Of a DNA stretch of 64,000 bases, positions 1 to 7,644 are shown piece by piece (positions within the stretch are counted from its first letter, which is position 1; each line of letters starts with the position of its first letter). Origin of the DNA: CAVXSP01 sp963764505 (GTDB lineage Bacteria; Acidobacteriota; Vicinamibacteria; Vicinamibacterales; SCN-69-37). Location: assembly GCA_963764505.1 (NCBI GenBank), contig CAVXSP010000001.1, positions 992,001 to 1,056,000 on the forward strand, written 5' to 3'. The position numbers and the translations under genes are program-made. Below the pieces are notes generated by a model. It made no database searches. It saw only the letters and a program-made list of their open reading frames with translations, and was not told the origin of the DNA.

Positions 1-852
1 CCCGCCGGAGTCGGTCGTCGTGACGACCGGTTTGCGCGAGAGGAATGCCTCGAGTGTCACGTACCCGTAGTCCTCGTCGTACGGAGCAAAGATTACCCCG
101 AGTGCGCCTGCATAGAGCGCGACAATGTCCTCGTCGGCAACGGCCCCGAGGAACCGCACGCGCGACGCGACGCCGAGTGCGCTCGCCAGCTCCTCGAGCG
201 CCGACGCCTGGGTTCCGGTTCCGGCGACGAGCAGCTCGAGCGATCCGGGCACCTGCGCGATCGCACGAATGGCCAGGTCGACGCGCTTGACATGCTCGAG
301 GCGGCCGACCGAGAGCACGTAGGCGCCCGCCGGCCCGCCCCGGAGCCGCGCGGCCAGTCGCGGCGGATGATACAGCGCCTCGGCCGCGACGCCATTGAAG
401 CGACGGACGCGCGCGGCCGTGTTCTCCGAATTGGCGAAGAGCCGCCGGCACTCCCCCAGCATCTCGGTGTCGAGCGCCATCAGCCGCGCGCGCAGCGCGA
501 CATCGTCCTCATGGTGGGAGAAGTCGCTGAACGGCGTGCCGGCCAGCTCGTAGGCGGCGCGATACTGGTGGATGAGCCACGTCACCTTGCGCGGATGGCG
601 GGCGAAGTAGGTCGGAAAGCGCGTGCCGATCACGAGGTCGACGGGCCGTCCGTTGCTTTCGGTCAGATCGAGCAGCCGCCACGCAGCCGCGTGGGCGAGG
701 ATCTCGGATTTCGGATACCACTTGAACGGCAGCCGCACGCGCTCGACACCGTAGCCGTGGGCCTGCAGCTGGCGCACGAGCTCGTCGACGTGAGATTCAG
801 CGCCGCCCTGCACGAACGGCACCTGCGCGTCGCAGACCAGAATCGTGTTCAC
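1..852 (-). CDS. Group-1 (GT-B) glycosyltransferase, 3' end cut off by window edge
   Basis: The minus strand is open from a GTG at 852 to the window edge (284 codons, no stop), so the C-terminus is missing. The start reads VNTILVCDAQVPFVQGGAE, the nucleotide-sugar glycosyltransferase beginning with a Gly-Gly-Ala-Glu loop. Further in are SVGRLEHVKRVDLAIRAI (start of the C-terminal Rossmann half) and FAPYDEDYGYVTLEAFLSRK, the donor-binding E-x7-E region of GT4-type enzymes. It probably transfers a sugar from a nucleotide donor to a cell-surface glycan in the cytoplasm; acceptor and sugar cannot be told. The start lacks a strong Shine-Dalgarno. The upstream 150 bp holds two copies of a GC-rich palindrome. 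Confidence 0.85.
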   Translation of the reverse strand, partial: MNTILVCDAQVPFVQGGAESHVDELVRQLQAHGYGVERVRLPFKWYPKSEILAHAAAWRLLDLTESNGRPVDLVIGTRFPTYFARHPRKVTWLIHQYRAAYELAGTPFSDFSHHEDDVALRARLMALDTEMLGECRRLFANSENTAARVRRFNGVAAEALYHPPRLAARLRGGPAGAYVLSVGRLEHVKRVDLAIRAIAQVPGSLELLVAGTGTQASALEELASALGVASRVRFLGAVADEDIVALYAGALGVIFAPYDEDYGYVTLEAFLSRKPVVTTTDSGG

Positions 853-874
853 TGTCTTTCTTGATCCGGCGGGG

Positions 875-1001
875 CCGGCGGGGCGAAGCCCCCCGGCATG
901 TGCGAGCGCGCGGCCGCGCGCGAGCCACGCGCGCGGAGGGAGGCGACGAAGCGCCGACCGAGAGCGCGTGTCGGGGGGTCCGGCGGGGCGAAGCCCCCCG
1001 G
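875..1001. repeat. Two copies of a 22-bp GC-rich palindromic unit
   Basis: Identical 22-bp units lie at 875-896 and 980-1001, 105 bp apart, between the glycosyltransferase and the YchF-like gene. Each has the core GGGGCGAAGCCCC, a five-pair stem with a three-base loop, flanked by CCGG on both sides. The spacer is itself rich in CGCG palindromes. A related core, GGGGCTCCGCCCC, sits at 22608-22620. They may act as transcript-end hairpins for the minus-strand YchF-like gene, or be a small interspersed repeat family. No T-tract follows, so they are not classic intrinsic terminators. Confidence 0.7.
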
Positions 1002-1005
1002 ATGA

Positions 1006-2085
1006 TCACGTCGCATGCCTGAATGTGATGACGTCACCGTCGGCGACAGGATAGTCCTTTCCCTCGAGCCGGAGCTCGCCGTGATCCCGGCAGGCCGCCA
1101 GCGAGCCGCGAGCGACCAGACGATCCCACGGCACGACCTCGGCGCGGATGAACCCGCGTTGAATGTCGGAGTGGATGGTCCCGGCCGCCTCCTGCGCCGG
1201 ACTGTCGTGCGGGATCGACCAGGCCCGGCACTCGTCCTCGCCGACGGTGAAGAACGAGACGTAGCCGAGCAGATTGTACGCGGCTCGAATCACCCGGTCG
1301 AGCCCTGATTCCGCGAGGCCGAGATCGGCGAGAAACGCCTGCGCGTCGGCAGGCTCGAGCTGCGCGATCTCGAGCTCGATCCTGGCGCAGACCGGGACCG
1401 CCGCGGCGCCGGCGGCGCCGAGCCACTCCGAGATCCCCGCGGTCGCCACGCTCTCGTTCAGATGCGGGAGATCCGCCTCGTCGACGTTCAGCACGAGGAG
1501 CATCGGCTTGGCCGACAGGAACTGGAATCCACGGAGACGCCTGAGATCGTCGCTCGTCAGGTCGAGCGTGCGAAGCGCCCGGCCGCCCTCGAGCGTCGAA
1601 TGGCAGCGCAGGAGCAGGGCCTGTTCGAGCTTCAGCTCCGCCGATGGGGTCTTTTTCAGGTCCTTGTCGAGCCGCTCGAGCCGGCGTTCGGCGACGCCAA
1701 GATCGGCAAGCACCAGCTCGTCCTCGATGAGCTGGACGTCGCGGCCGGGGTTGACGGAGCCGTTCGGGTGGGGCACCGATTCGTCGCGAAACGCCCGAAC
1801 GACGTGCAGCAGCGCGTCGGCGTTCCGATACGCGGCGACGTCCAGGAGCGCTTTCGTCTCGGCGCGCGCCGCAGCCATGTCGGCAAACTCCACCGTGGCC
1901 GGCACGCGCCGCTTCGGCTGGAACAGCGCCGTGAGTCGATCGAGCCGCTCATCGGGGACGCGTGAAACGCCGACGTGCGCTTCCGCTTTGCCATGAGCGC
2001 GGGGCGCTTCCCGCGCGCTCGTCATGAGTTGAAAGAGAGTGGTCTTTCCCGCCGACGGAAGCCCAACCAGTCCGGCACGCAGCAT
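1006..2085 (-). CDS. ychF: YchF/Obg-like P-loop NTPase with TGS-type C-terminus and degenerate G3 motif
   Basis: This 359-residue protein aligns by eye along the length of YchF (OLA1) ATPases. It has P-loop G8-LPSAGKT15, then VGVSRVPDERLDRL, the helical middle ending in LNVDEADL, and a C-terminal TGS/DUF933-type domain (FFTVGEDECRAWSIPHDSPA, then HSDIQRGFIRAEV). YchF proteins bind ATP and associate with ribosomes. The oddity is residues 67-91. Canonical YchF carries a DIAGLV...GEGLGN switch II segment, but here D69-M-A-A72 replaces DxxG, the glycines are gone and the segment is about five residues shorter. Nucleotide hydrolysis may therefore be altered. The ATG at 2085 has no good Shine-Dalgarno; a TAGGAT hexamer lies 12 nt upstream. 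Confidence 0.85.
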   Translation of the reverse strand: MLRAGLVGLPSAGKTTLFQLMTSAREAPRAHGKAEAHVGVSRVPDERLDRLTALFQPKRRVPATVEFADMAAARAETKALLDVAAYRNADALLHVVRAFRDESVPHPNGSVNPGRDVQLIEDELVLADLGVAERRLERLDKDLKKTPSAELKLEQALLLRCHSTLEGGRALRTLDLTSDDLRRLRGFQFLSAKPMLLVLNVDEADLPHLNESVATAGISEWLGAAGAAAVPVCARIELEIAQLEPADAQAFLADLGLAESGLDRVIRAAYNLLGYVSFFTVGEDECRAWSIPHDSPAQEAAGTIHSDIQRGFIRAEVVPWDRLVARGSLAACRDHGELRLEGKDYPVADGDVITFRHAT

Positions 2086-2097
2086 CGACGACCGAAC

Positions 2098-2103
2098 ATC
2101 CTA
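2098..2103 (-). promoter_or_regulatory. Putative -10 box (TAGGAT) for the YchF-like gene
   Basis: TAGGAT on the minus strand ends 12 nt before the ATG at 2085, implying a leader of about five nucleotides. No matching -35 is obvious. It is one of several similar start-proximal hexamers in this window. Confidence 0.4.
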
Positions 2104-2188
2104 CCACGTCTGAGGGTATTCGCCTTAATCAGGGCTTCGCCTTGGAGCGAAAATCAGACGTAACATCAATTCTGTCCGCAGTTTGCGA

Positions 2189-2217
2189 TTGACACTCCTG
2201 CGGCGTCCTCTTACCAT
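2189..2217 (+). promoter_or_regulatory. Sigma-70 promoter of the dcw cluster
   Basis: A perfect -35 TTGACA at 2189-2194 is followed after exactly 17 bp by TACCAT at 2212-2217. Transcription should start near 2224. This places the upstream in-frame TTG at 2183 outside the transcript and supports the GTG at 2252 as the mraZ start. Confidence 0.85.
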
Positions 2218-2221
2218 CCTG

Positions 2222-2246
2222 TGGACCTATTTGGAGTCAAGTGGAG
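2222..2246 (+). promoter_or_regulatory. Predicted MraZ operator: three TGGAN repeats at 10-bp spacing
   Basis: TGGAC at 2222-2226, TGGAG at 2232-2236 and TGGAG at 2242-2246 are direct repeats, each separated by five bases. MraZ is known to bind arrays of TGGGN repeats with five-base spacers upstream of its own gene. Here the fourth base is A in all three. The array overlaps the expected transcription start, and the last repeat doubles as the mraZ Shine-Dalgarno, so binding would block both promoter escape and ribosome access. Confidence 0.75.
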
Positions 2247-2251
2247 TTTAC

Positions 2252-2692
2252 GTGCTCCGGGGTACCTATTCCGCCAAGATTGATGACAAGGGGCGGCTCA
2301 AAATTCCGAACGCCTTCCGGGCGCTCGTCGAGGAAGAGCACGGGACTGGCTTGTACGTCACCAGCCTGACGGGTACGTCGGTGCGCATCTACCCCATGCC
2401 GGTGTGGCTGGCGGTCGAGCAGCGGCTCGCGCGCGTGCCCAGCATCAATCCCGCGCGGAGCCGGTTTCTCGATCGGGTCAACTACTTCGGCCAGGTCGGC
2501 GAGTTCGACGCGCAGGGTCGCGTGTCGATTCCGCCGCGGCTCCGGGAGTCGGCCGGGATGGCGGGCGAGGTCGACGTGCTCGGGCAGGTCGAGTACCTGG
2601 AGGTCTGGAACCACGATCGCTTCCTCGAGAAGCTCGCCCGCGAGCCGTTCACCGACGACGACGCCCGGACGCTGGCGGAGTTCGGCATCTGA
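2252..2692 (+). CDS. mraZ: MraZ, transcriptional regulator of the dcw cluster
   Basis: MraZ is a DNA-binding ring protein with two AbrB-like SpoVT folds that controls the division/cell-wall operon. The product (146 residues, normal for the family) starts VLRGTYSAKIDDKGRLKIP, matching the first MraZ repeat, and has the second repeat at about residue 77 (VGEFDAQGRVSIPPRLRESA). A longer in-frame TTG start at 2183 is rejected because it lies upstream of the promoter -10. GTG 2252 has GGAG five bases before it. The gene's TGA overlaps the apparent CTG start of rsmH (CTGA). Confidence 0.93.
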   Translation: MLRGTYSAKIDDKGRLKIPNAFRALVEEEHGTGLYVTSLTGTSVRIYPMPVWLAVEQRLARVPSINPARSRFLDRVNYFGQVGEFDAQGRVSIPPRLRESAGMAGEVDVLGQVEYLEVWNHDRFLEKLAREPFTDDDARTLAEFGI

Positions 2693-3585
2693 GCGGACAC
2701 GAGCCGGTTCTCGTCGCGGAGACCGTCTCGTTGATGCAGCCGCGGCCGGATGGCCTCTATGTGGACTGTACCGCCGGTGCGGGTGGGCACGCGGCGGCGC
2801 TGCTGGCGGCTGGCGCGGGCCGCCTGATTGCGATGGATCGAGACGGGGCGGCGCTCGAGGCCGCACGCGAGCGGCTGAGCGGCGCTGGCGGCCGCGTCGA
2901 GCTCGTGCACGCGGATTTTCGCGAGCTCGCGCGTGTGCTCGGGCAGCGCGGCGTGGCGGCGGTCGACGGTGTGCTCGCCGACCTCGGCGTGTCGTCCCTG
3001 CAGCTCGACACGGCCGAGCGCGGCTTCAGCTTTCGTCAGGACGGTCCGTTGGACATGAGGATGGATCGCTCGAGCGGGGTGCCCGTTGCCGATCTCATTC
3101 GGACGAGCGACGAGGCGACGCTCGCCGACGTGATTTTCCGGTTCGGCGAGGAGCGCCACGCCCGCCGCATCGCGCGCGCCATCGTGCAGGCGCGGGCGCG
3201 GCAGCCCCTCACCCGTACGGCGGAGCTCGCGAGCGTGGTTCGCCGCGCCGCGGGCGGCCGCGGCTGGCAGCGGATCGACCCGGCGACGCGCACGTTCCAG
3301 GCGCTGCGGATCTGGGTAAACCGGGAGCTCGAGGGGCTCGACGGCTTCATCGAGGCGGCGGTGGCCGCTCTCCGCGTCGGCGGGCGGCTCGTCGTCATCG
3401 CGTTCCACTCGCTCGAGGACCGCATCGTCAAGCGGACCCTGCGGGCGTTGAGCGCGCCGCGCGCGAATGGGGGAGCGACCATCCGTCTGCTCACGCGCAA
3501 GCCGGTCGTGCCCGGGTTGGAAGAGACAGCCCGGAATCCGCGGGCGCGCAGCGCGCGACTGCGCGCCGTGGAAAGGATCGCATGA
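2689..3585 (+). CDS. rsmH: 16S rRNA (cytosine-1402-N4)-methyltransferase RsmH, apparent CTG start
   Basis: RsmH (MraW) methylates N4 of C1402 in the ribosomal P site using SAM. The protein opens SGHEPVLVAETVSLMQPRP, has the SAM-binding VDCTAGAGGHAAALL, then GVLADLGVSSLQLD, GFSFRQDGPLDMRMD and FHSLEDRIVKR, and is 298 residues long. No ATG, GTG or TTG lies in frame between the upstream mraZ shadow and the conserved HEPVL block. The only plausible initiator is CTG 2689, which overlaps the mraZ TGA as CTGA and has GGAG eight bases upstream. Starting at TTG 2731 or the following ATG would delete the conserved N-terminus. It overlaps ftsL by ATGA. Confidence 0.9.
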   Translation: MSGHEPVLVAETVSLMQPRPDGLYVDCTAGAGGHAAALLAAGAGRLIAMDRDGAALEAARERLSGAGGRVELVHADFRELARVLGQRGVAAVDGVLADLGVSSLQLDTAERGFSFRQDGPLDMRMDRSSGVPVADLIRTSDEATLADVIFRFGEERHARRIARAIVQARARQPLTRTAELASVVRRAAGGRGWQRIDPATRTFQALRIWVNRELEGLDGFIEAAVAALRVGGRLVVIAFHSLEDRIVKRTLRALSAPRANGGATIRLLTRKPVVPGLEETARNPRARSARLRAVERIA

Positions 3586-3971
3586 ACATCGACGTCGAGT
3601 ACGCGATCAAGAAGGACATCCGCAACAACCCTGTCGTGCGCGAAATCGACGGGCGGCAGAAGCGCGAGTTCGTCCGCGTGACCTGTCTCGCGCTCCTCAT
3701 CCTCGCGATGGGGCTGTTCGCCGCGTGGCAGCACTTCCGGATCGTTCAGAACGGGTACGACGTGCAGAAGCTCGGGCAGGCCCGCGCGGCCGAGGAGGCG
3801 CTCAACCGCAAGCTGCGGCTCGAGGTCGAGACGCTGCGGTCGCCGCAGCGCATCGAACGGCTCGCGACTCACGACCTCCGAATGGCGGCGCCCTCGGCCG
3901 GTGACACGCTGGTGATCGAGCGGGTCACCTCGACGGCGCCCGATCGCGCCGTCGTGGCGGAGGCGCGGTGA
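3582..3971 (+). CDS. ftsL: FtsL-like divisome protein
   Basis: A 129-residue bitopic protein between rsmH and ftsI, where ftsL normally lies. It has a cytoplasmic N-terminus of about 33 residues, one membrane segment (roughly residues 33-50, TCLALLILAMGLFAAW), and a periplasmic leucine-zipper-like coiled coil (KLGQARAAEEALNRKLRLEVETLRSPQRIERLA). FtsL forms the FtsQLB/FtsWI activation complex at the division septum. Sequence conservation in the family is low, so the call rests on topology, size and position. ATG 3582 overlaps the rsmH stop, and its own TGA overlaps the ftsI GTG. Confidence 0.85.
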   Translation: MNIDVEYAIKKDIRNNPVVREIDGRQKREFVRVTCLALLILAMGLFAAWQHFRIVQNGYDVQKLGQARAAEEALNRKLRLEVETLRSPQRIERLATHDLRMAAPSAGDTLVIERVTSTAPDRAVVAEAR

Positions 3972-6124
3972 GCCTCGAGGCGACGATGGAGTTCTTCCGG
4001 CGCCGGCGGCGTCGTCGCCGCGGGGACCGCCGCGATCGGGCCGCGGCGGCGAGCAGCGCCGTCGCGCGCGCCGTCGCGGCCTCGGCTCCGTCCGAAGCGG
4101 CCCCCGGCGCGCTCCCGGACGACGACTTCGAGGCGTGCTGGCGCGGCGCGTTGCGCGGCCGCGTGCTCGTGGTGCTCGGGGCGCTCGCGCTCTGGACCGC
4201 GGGTCTCGAGGCCCGGCTCGTCCAGTTGCAGGTGGTCCAGCACAAGGATATGGTCGCCCTGGCCGCACGGCAGCAGAAGCGCGAGATCGAGCTCGTCCCG
4301 CCGCGCGGCGACATCGTCGACCGGAACGGCGAGCTGCTCGCCTACTCGGTCGACGGCCAGGCGCTCGTCGCGGATCCGAACGCCGTCGACGACGCCGGCG
4401 GCACGGCGGCCCGCGTCTGCCACGCGCTCGGCGACTGCGACGCCGAGAAGCTGGCCGGCCTCCGGCGCAGCCTGGCCCGCCGCTCCGCGTTCGCGTATCT
4501 CGACCGCCAGGTGTCCCCCGATCAGGCTACACGGCTCGATGCGTTGAAGCTGCCGGGCGTTCGCCTCATTCCGGAGCCCAGACGCTACTACCCCAAGCTC
4601 GAGCTGGCCGCGCACGTGCTCGGCTTCGTGGGCGTGGACAACGAAGGTCTCGGCGGCGTCGAGCGGACCTATGACGACGTGGTCCGCGGGACCGCCGGGC
4701 GGATGCTGCTGCAGGTCGACGCGCGGCGGAAGGGGATGGACGCCCGCGTCCAGCAGTCGCCGGCGCCGGGTGCCACGCTGGAGCTCACGCTCGATCTCTA
4801 TCTCCAGCACATCGTCGAGCGCGAGCTCCGGGCCGGCGTGGAGGCCAGCCGCGCGCGCGGCGGCAGCGCCGTCGTGATGGATCCCCGGAACGGGGAGATC
4901 CTCGCGCTGGCGAGCTATCCCACGTTCAACCCGAACGCGTTCCAGGAGTTCAGCGACGATCAGAAGCGCAACCGAGCGATCCAGGACATCTACGAACCGG
5001 GGTCGACGTTCAAGATCGTGACCGCGTCAGCGGCGCTCGAGGACGGCGTGTTCCGGATCGACGATCTGATCGACACCAACCCCGGCGTAATCGCCTTTCC
5101 GGGCCGGAAGGCGATTACGGAGGACAAGCACCACAACTATGGCGTGTTGACCGTCGAGGACGTCGTCGTCCGATCGAGCAATATCGGCGCGATCAAGATC
5201 GGCCTCCAGGTCGGCGCGGAGCGGATGGGGAGGTACATCCGGCAGTTCGGCTTCGGACAGGCGCTGCTGCCGGATCTGTCGGGCCAGAGCCGCGGGATCG
5301 TCTGGAATCCGGCGAACCTCAACGACAGCGCTCTGGCGTCGATCTCCATGGGCTACCAGGTCGGCGTGACGCCGCTGCAGATGGCGACCGCCGCGAGCAT
5401 CGTCGCGAGCGGCGGGATGCTGTACCGGCCGCACGTCGTGCGTGCGGTCGTGCGCGACGATGTGCGCGAGCCGGTGCCGATCAAACCGCTGCGGCGCGTG
5501 ATCAGCCAGCGGACGGCGGCAATGCTCACCACGATCATGGAAGGCGTCGTCGAGCGCGGTACCGGCAAGCAGGCGCGACTGGACAACTATCCGGTTGCCG
5601 GCAAGACGGGCACGGCGGCGAAGCTCGTGGGCGGACGCTACTCTGCAACCGACTACAACGTCTCCTTCGTCGGATTCGTGCCCTCGCGCGCGCCCGCCCT
5701 GACGATTCTGGTCGTGATCGACACGCCCCGTAACGGATCGCCGTACGGAGGCACCGTGGCGGCGCCGATCTTCCGGCGGATCGCGGACGCAGCGCTGCGG
5801 CAGATGGGCGTGCCGCCCACGATTCATCCGGCGCCGGTCGTCGTGGCGAACTCGTCGCCAGCGCTCGACGCCGGGCCGGCGGCCGCTACCGCAGGAAGGC
5901 CGACGGTCGTGCCGGCAGGCGGCGCGCCGGTGATGCCGGACGTGCGGGGCCTGAGCGCGCGCCAGGCGCTGCGCGCCCTCAACGGGGCGGGGCTCGTCGT
6001 CCGGCTGCGCGGCAACGGGATCGTCGCAGCCCAGGAGCCGGCGCCCGGCCAGCCCATCGAGACGGGAATGTCGACCGAGCTCGCGCTCGAGCGGCGCGTC
6101 CGCGACACCGGGGTCCTCCGATGA
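3968..6124 (+). CDS. ftsI: Division-specific class B penicillin-binding protein with C-terminal PASTA domain
   Basis: FtsI/PBP3 is the septal DD-transpeptidase that works with FtsW. The 718-residue protein has an unusually basic cytoplasmic tail (a run of arginines near residues 9-20), a membrane anchor around residues 60-75, and a PBP dimer domain starting PPRGDIVDRNGELLA. The transpeptidase motifs are S346-TFK, S403-SN and K546-TG. A single PASTA domain (PVMPDVRGLSARQAL to the end) follows a proline/alanine-rich linker. A PASTA tail is absent from E. coli FtsI but is found in many other phyla and binds peptidoglycan. The GTG at 3968 overlaps the ftsL stop; ATG 3986 is an alternative start. 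It overlaps murE by ATGA. Confidence 0.93.
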   Translation: MSLEATMEFFRRRRRRRRGDRRDRAAAASSAVARAVAASAPSEAAPGALPDDDFEACWRGALRGRVLVVLGALALWTAGLEARLVQLQVVQHKDMVALAARQQKREIELVPPRGDIVDRNGELLAYSVDGQALVADPNAVDDAGGTAARVCHALGDCDAEKLAGLRRSLARRSAFAYLDRQVSPDQATRLDALKLPGVRLIPEPRRYYPKLELAAHVLGFVGVDNEGLGGVERTYDDVVRGTAGRMLLQVDARRKGMDARVQQSPAPGATLELTLDLYLQHIVERELRAGVEASRARGGSAVVMDPRNGEILALASYPTFNPNAFQEFSDDQKRNRAIQDIYEPGSTFKIVTASAALEDGVFRIDDLIDTNPGVIAFPGRKAITEDKHHNYGVLTVEDVVVRSSNIGAIKIGLQVGAERMGRYIRQFGFGQALLPDLSGQSRGIVWNPANLNDSALASISMGYQVGVTPLQMATAASIVASGGMLYRPHVVRAVVRDDVREPVPIKPLRRVISQRTAAMLTTIMEGVVERGTGKQARLDNYPVAGKTGTAAKLVGGRYSATDYNVSFVGFVPSRAPALTILVVIDTPRNGSPYGGTVAAPIFRRIADAALRQMGVPPTIHPAPVVVANSSPALDAGPAAATAGRPTVVPAGGAPVMPDVRGLSARQALRALNGAGLVVRLRGNGIVAAQEPAPGQPIETGMSTELALERRVRDTGVLR

Positions 6125-7644
6125 CGCTGGCCGAGCTCGTCGGTGCGGCCAGGACGCTGGCGCCTGACGCCCGTGCGGCGCTGTCCCGTCCGGACGAGCC
6201 CGTGACGGCGGTCGTGCACGACTCGCGCGCGGCCACTGCCGGCGCGGTGTTCGTGGCGATTCGCGGCCAACGGACCGATGGCGTGACCTTCGCCGCAGAG
6301 GCGGTCGGGCGCGGCGCGCTCGCGGTCGTGTCCGAAGCCTCGCCGGCGGAGTCGATCGCCGTGCCCTGGCTGCAGACCGCAGACGCGCGCCTGGCGCTGG
6401 CCGAGCTGTCCGCGATCTTCTACGGCCATCCCAGCGAGCGGCTCACGGTGGTCGGCGTAACCGGAACGAACGGCAAGACGACGACCACGTACCTGCTGGA
6501 GTCGGTGTTCGAGGCCGCGCAGGTCCCGTCGGGCCACATCGGCACGGTGAGCTTTCGCGTGGGCCCGCGCGTCACCGACGAGCAGGACGCCGCGCACACG
6601 ACGCCGGAGGCGTCGGAAGTGCAACGGCTGCTCGCCGAGATGCGGGACCGCGGCCTCCGGGCGTGTGCGATGGAGGTCTCCTCGCACGCGCTGGCGCTCC
6701 ATCGCGTCGATTTCGTGCGCTTCGCGGCGGCCGTCTTCACGAATCTCACGCGGGACCACCTCGACTTCCACGGCGACATGCAGCAGTACTTCGAGGCCAA
6801 GCGGCGCCTGTTCGACATGCTGCCGGCCGGCGCGCCGGCCGTCCTCAACGTCGACGATCCGCGCGGCCAGGAGCTCAGTCGCACCCTGCCGCGGGTGATC
6901 ACCTACGCGATCGATCGGCCGGCGGACGTTCAGCCCGGACCGATCCAGAGCTCCTTCAGCGGCCTCGGCTTCGACGTGCGGACGCCTCGGGGCACGCTCG
7001 CGATCCGCTCGCCGCTCATAGGCCGGCCGAACGTCTACAACCTTCTCGGCGTCGTGGGAGCGGCCGTGGGCCTCGAGCTTCCGATGGCGGCCATCGAGAA
7101 GGGCCTCGCCAGGCTGGCCCGGGTACCCGGGCGCTTCCAGATGGTCTCGGAGTCGACCGACCCGGTGCGGGTCGTCGTCGACTACGCGCACACCGACGAC
7201 GCGCTCAAGCACCTGCTGGAGACGGCGCGTTCGCTGACGCAGGGCCGGATCGTCACCGTTTTCGGATGCGGCGGCGATCGCGATCGCACGAAGCGGCCGC
7301 TGATGGGAGCCGTCGCCGCCCGTCTCAGCGATCTCGTCGTGCTCACGTCGGACAATCCGCGTTCGGAGGATCCCGAGCGCATCATCGAGGAGATCAAGCG
7401 CGGCCTCGCGCCGCCCGTCGAGCCCGGCGCGCCGCCCAGGCCGGCGACGCCGTTCGTCACGTATCCGGATCGACGCGCCGCGATCGAGTTCGCGATCCGG
7501 GAATCCCGTCCGGGCGACGTGGTTCTGATCGCCGGCAAGGGGCACGAGAAGTATCAGGTCGTCGGCACGCGGACGCTGCCGTTCGACGACGTCGAGGTCG
7601 CGCGCGCGGCGCTCGGACAGCGCCGGGCCGCGTCGAAGGTGTGA
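6121..7644 (+). CDS. murE: UDP-MurNAc-tripeptide synthetase, meso-DAP adding (MurE)
   Basis: MurE adds the third stem-peptide residue to UDP-MurNAc-L-Ala-D-Glu in the cytoplasm. The 507-residue protein carries the Mur ligase ATP site VTGTNGKTTTTYLLES, the ISSHAL-like MEVSSHALALHRVDF, NLTRDHLDFHG, and D411-NPR414. The DNPR motif is the classic marker for meso-diaminopimelate rather than lysine specificity, which agrees with a diderm wall. It is coupled to ftsI (ATGA) and to murF (GTGA). Confidence 0.96.
   Translation: MTLAELVGAARTLAPDARAALSRPDEPVTAVVHDSRAATAGAVFVAIRGQRTDGVTFAAEAVGRGALAVVSEASPAESIAVPWLQTADARLALAELSAIFYGHPSERLTVVGVTGTNGKTTTTYLLESVFEAAQVPSGHIGTVSFRVGPRVTDEQDAAHTTPEASEVQRLLAEMRDRGLRACAMEVSSHALALHRVDFVRFAAAVFTNLTRDHLDFHGDMQQYFEAKRRLFDMLPAGAPAVLNVDDPRGQELSRTLPRVITYAIDRPADVQPGPIQSSFSGLGFDVRTPRGTLAIRSPLIGRPNVYNLLGVVGAAVGLELPMAAIEKGLARLARVPGRFQMVSESTDPVRVVVDYAHTDDALKHLLETARSLTQGRIVTVFGCGGDRDRTKRPLMGAVAARLSDLVVLTSDNPRSEDPERIIEEIKRGLAPPVEPGAPPRPATPFVTYPDRRAAIEFAIRESRPGDVVLIAGKGHEKYQVVGTRTLPFDDVEVARAALGQRRAASKV

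Noticed and set aside
875..1001. Insertion sequence ends
   Set aside because: The two units are direct copies of a short palindrome only 105 bp apart, with no ORF between them.
2183..2251. Longer MraZ starting at TTG 2183
   Set aside because: The codon lies upstream of the TTGACA-N17-TACCAT promoter, so it cannot be on the transcript. MraZ homologues begin at the GTG 2252 position.
5824..7545. Long minus-strand open frame (573 codons) opposite ftsI/murE
   Set aside because: It has low-complexity, Arg/His/Asp-rich composition, no recognisable domain, and fully overlaps conserved genes. High-GC genomes produce such shadows.
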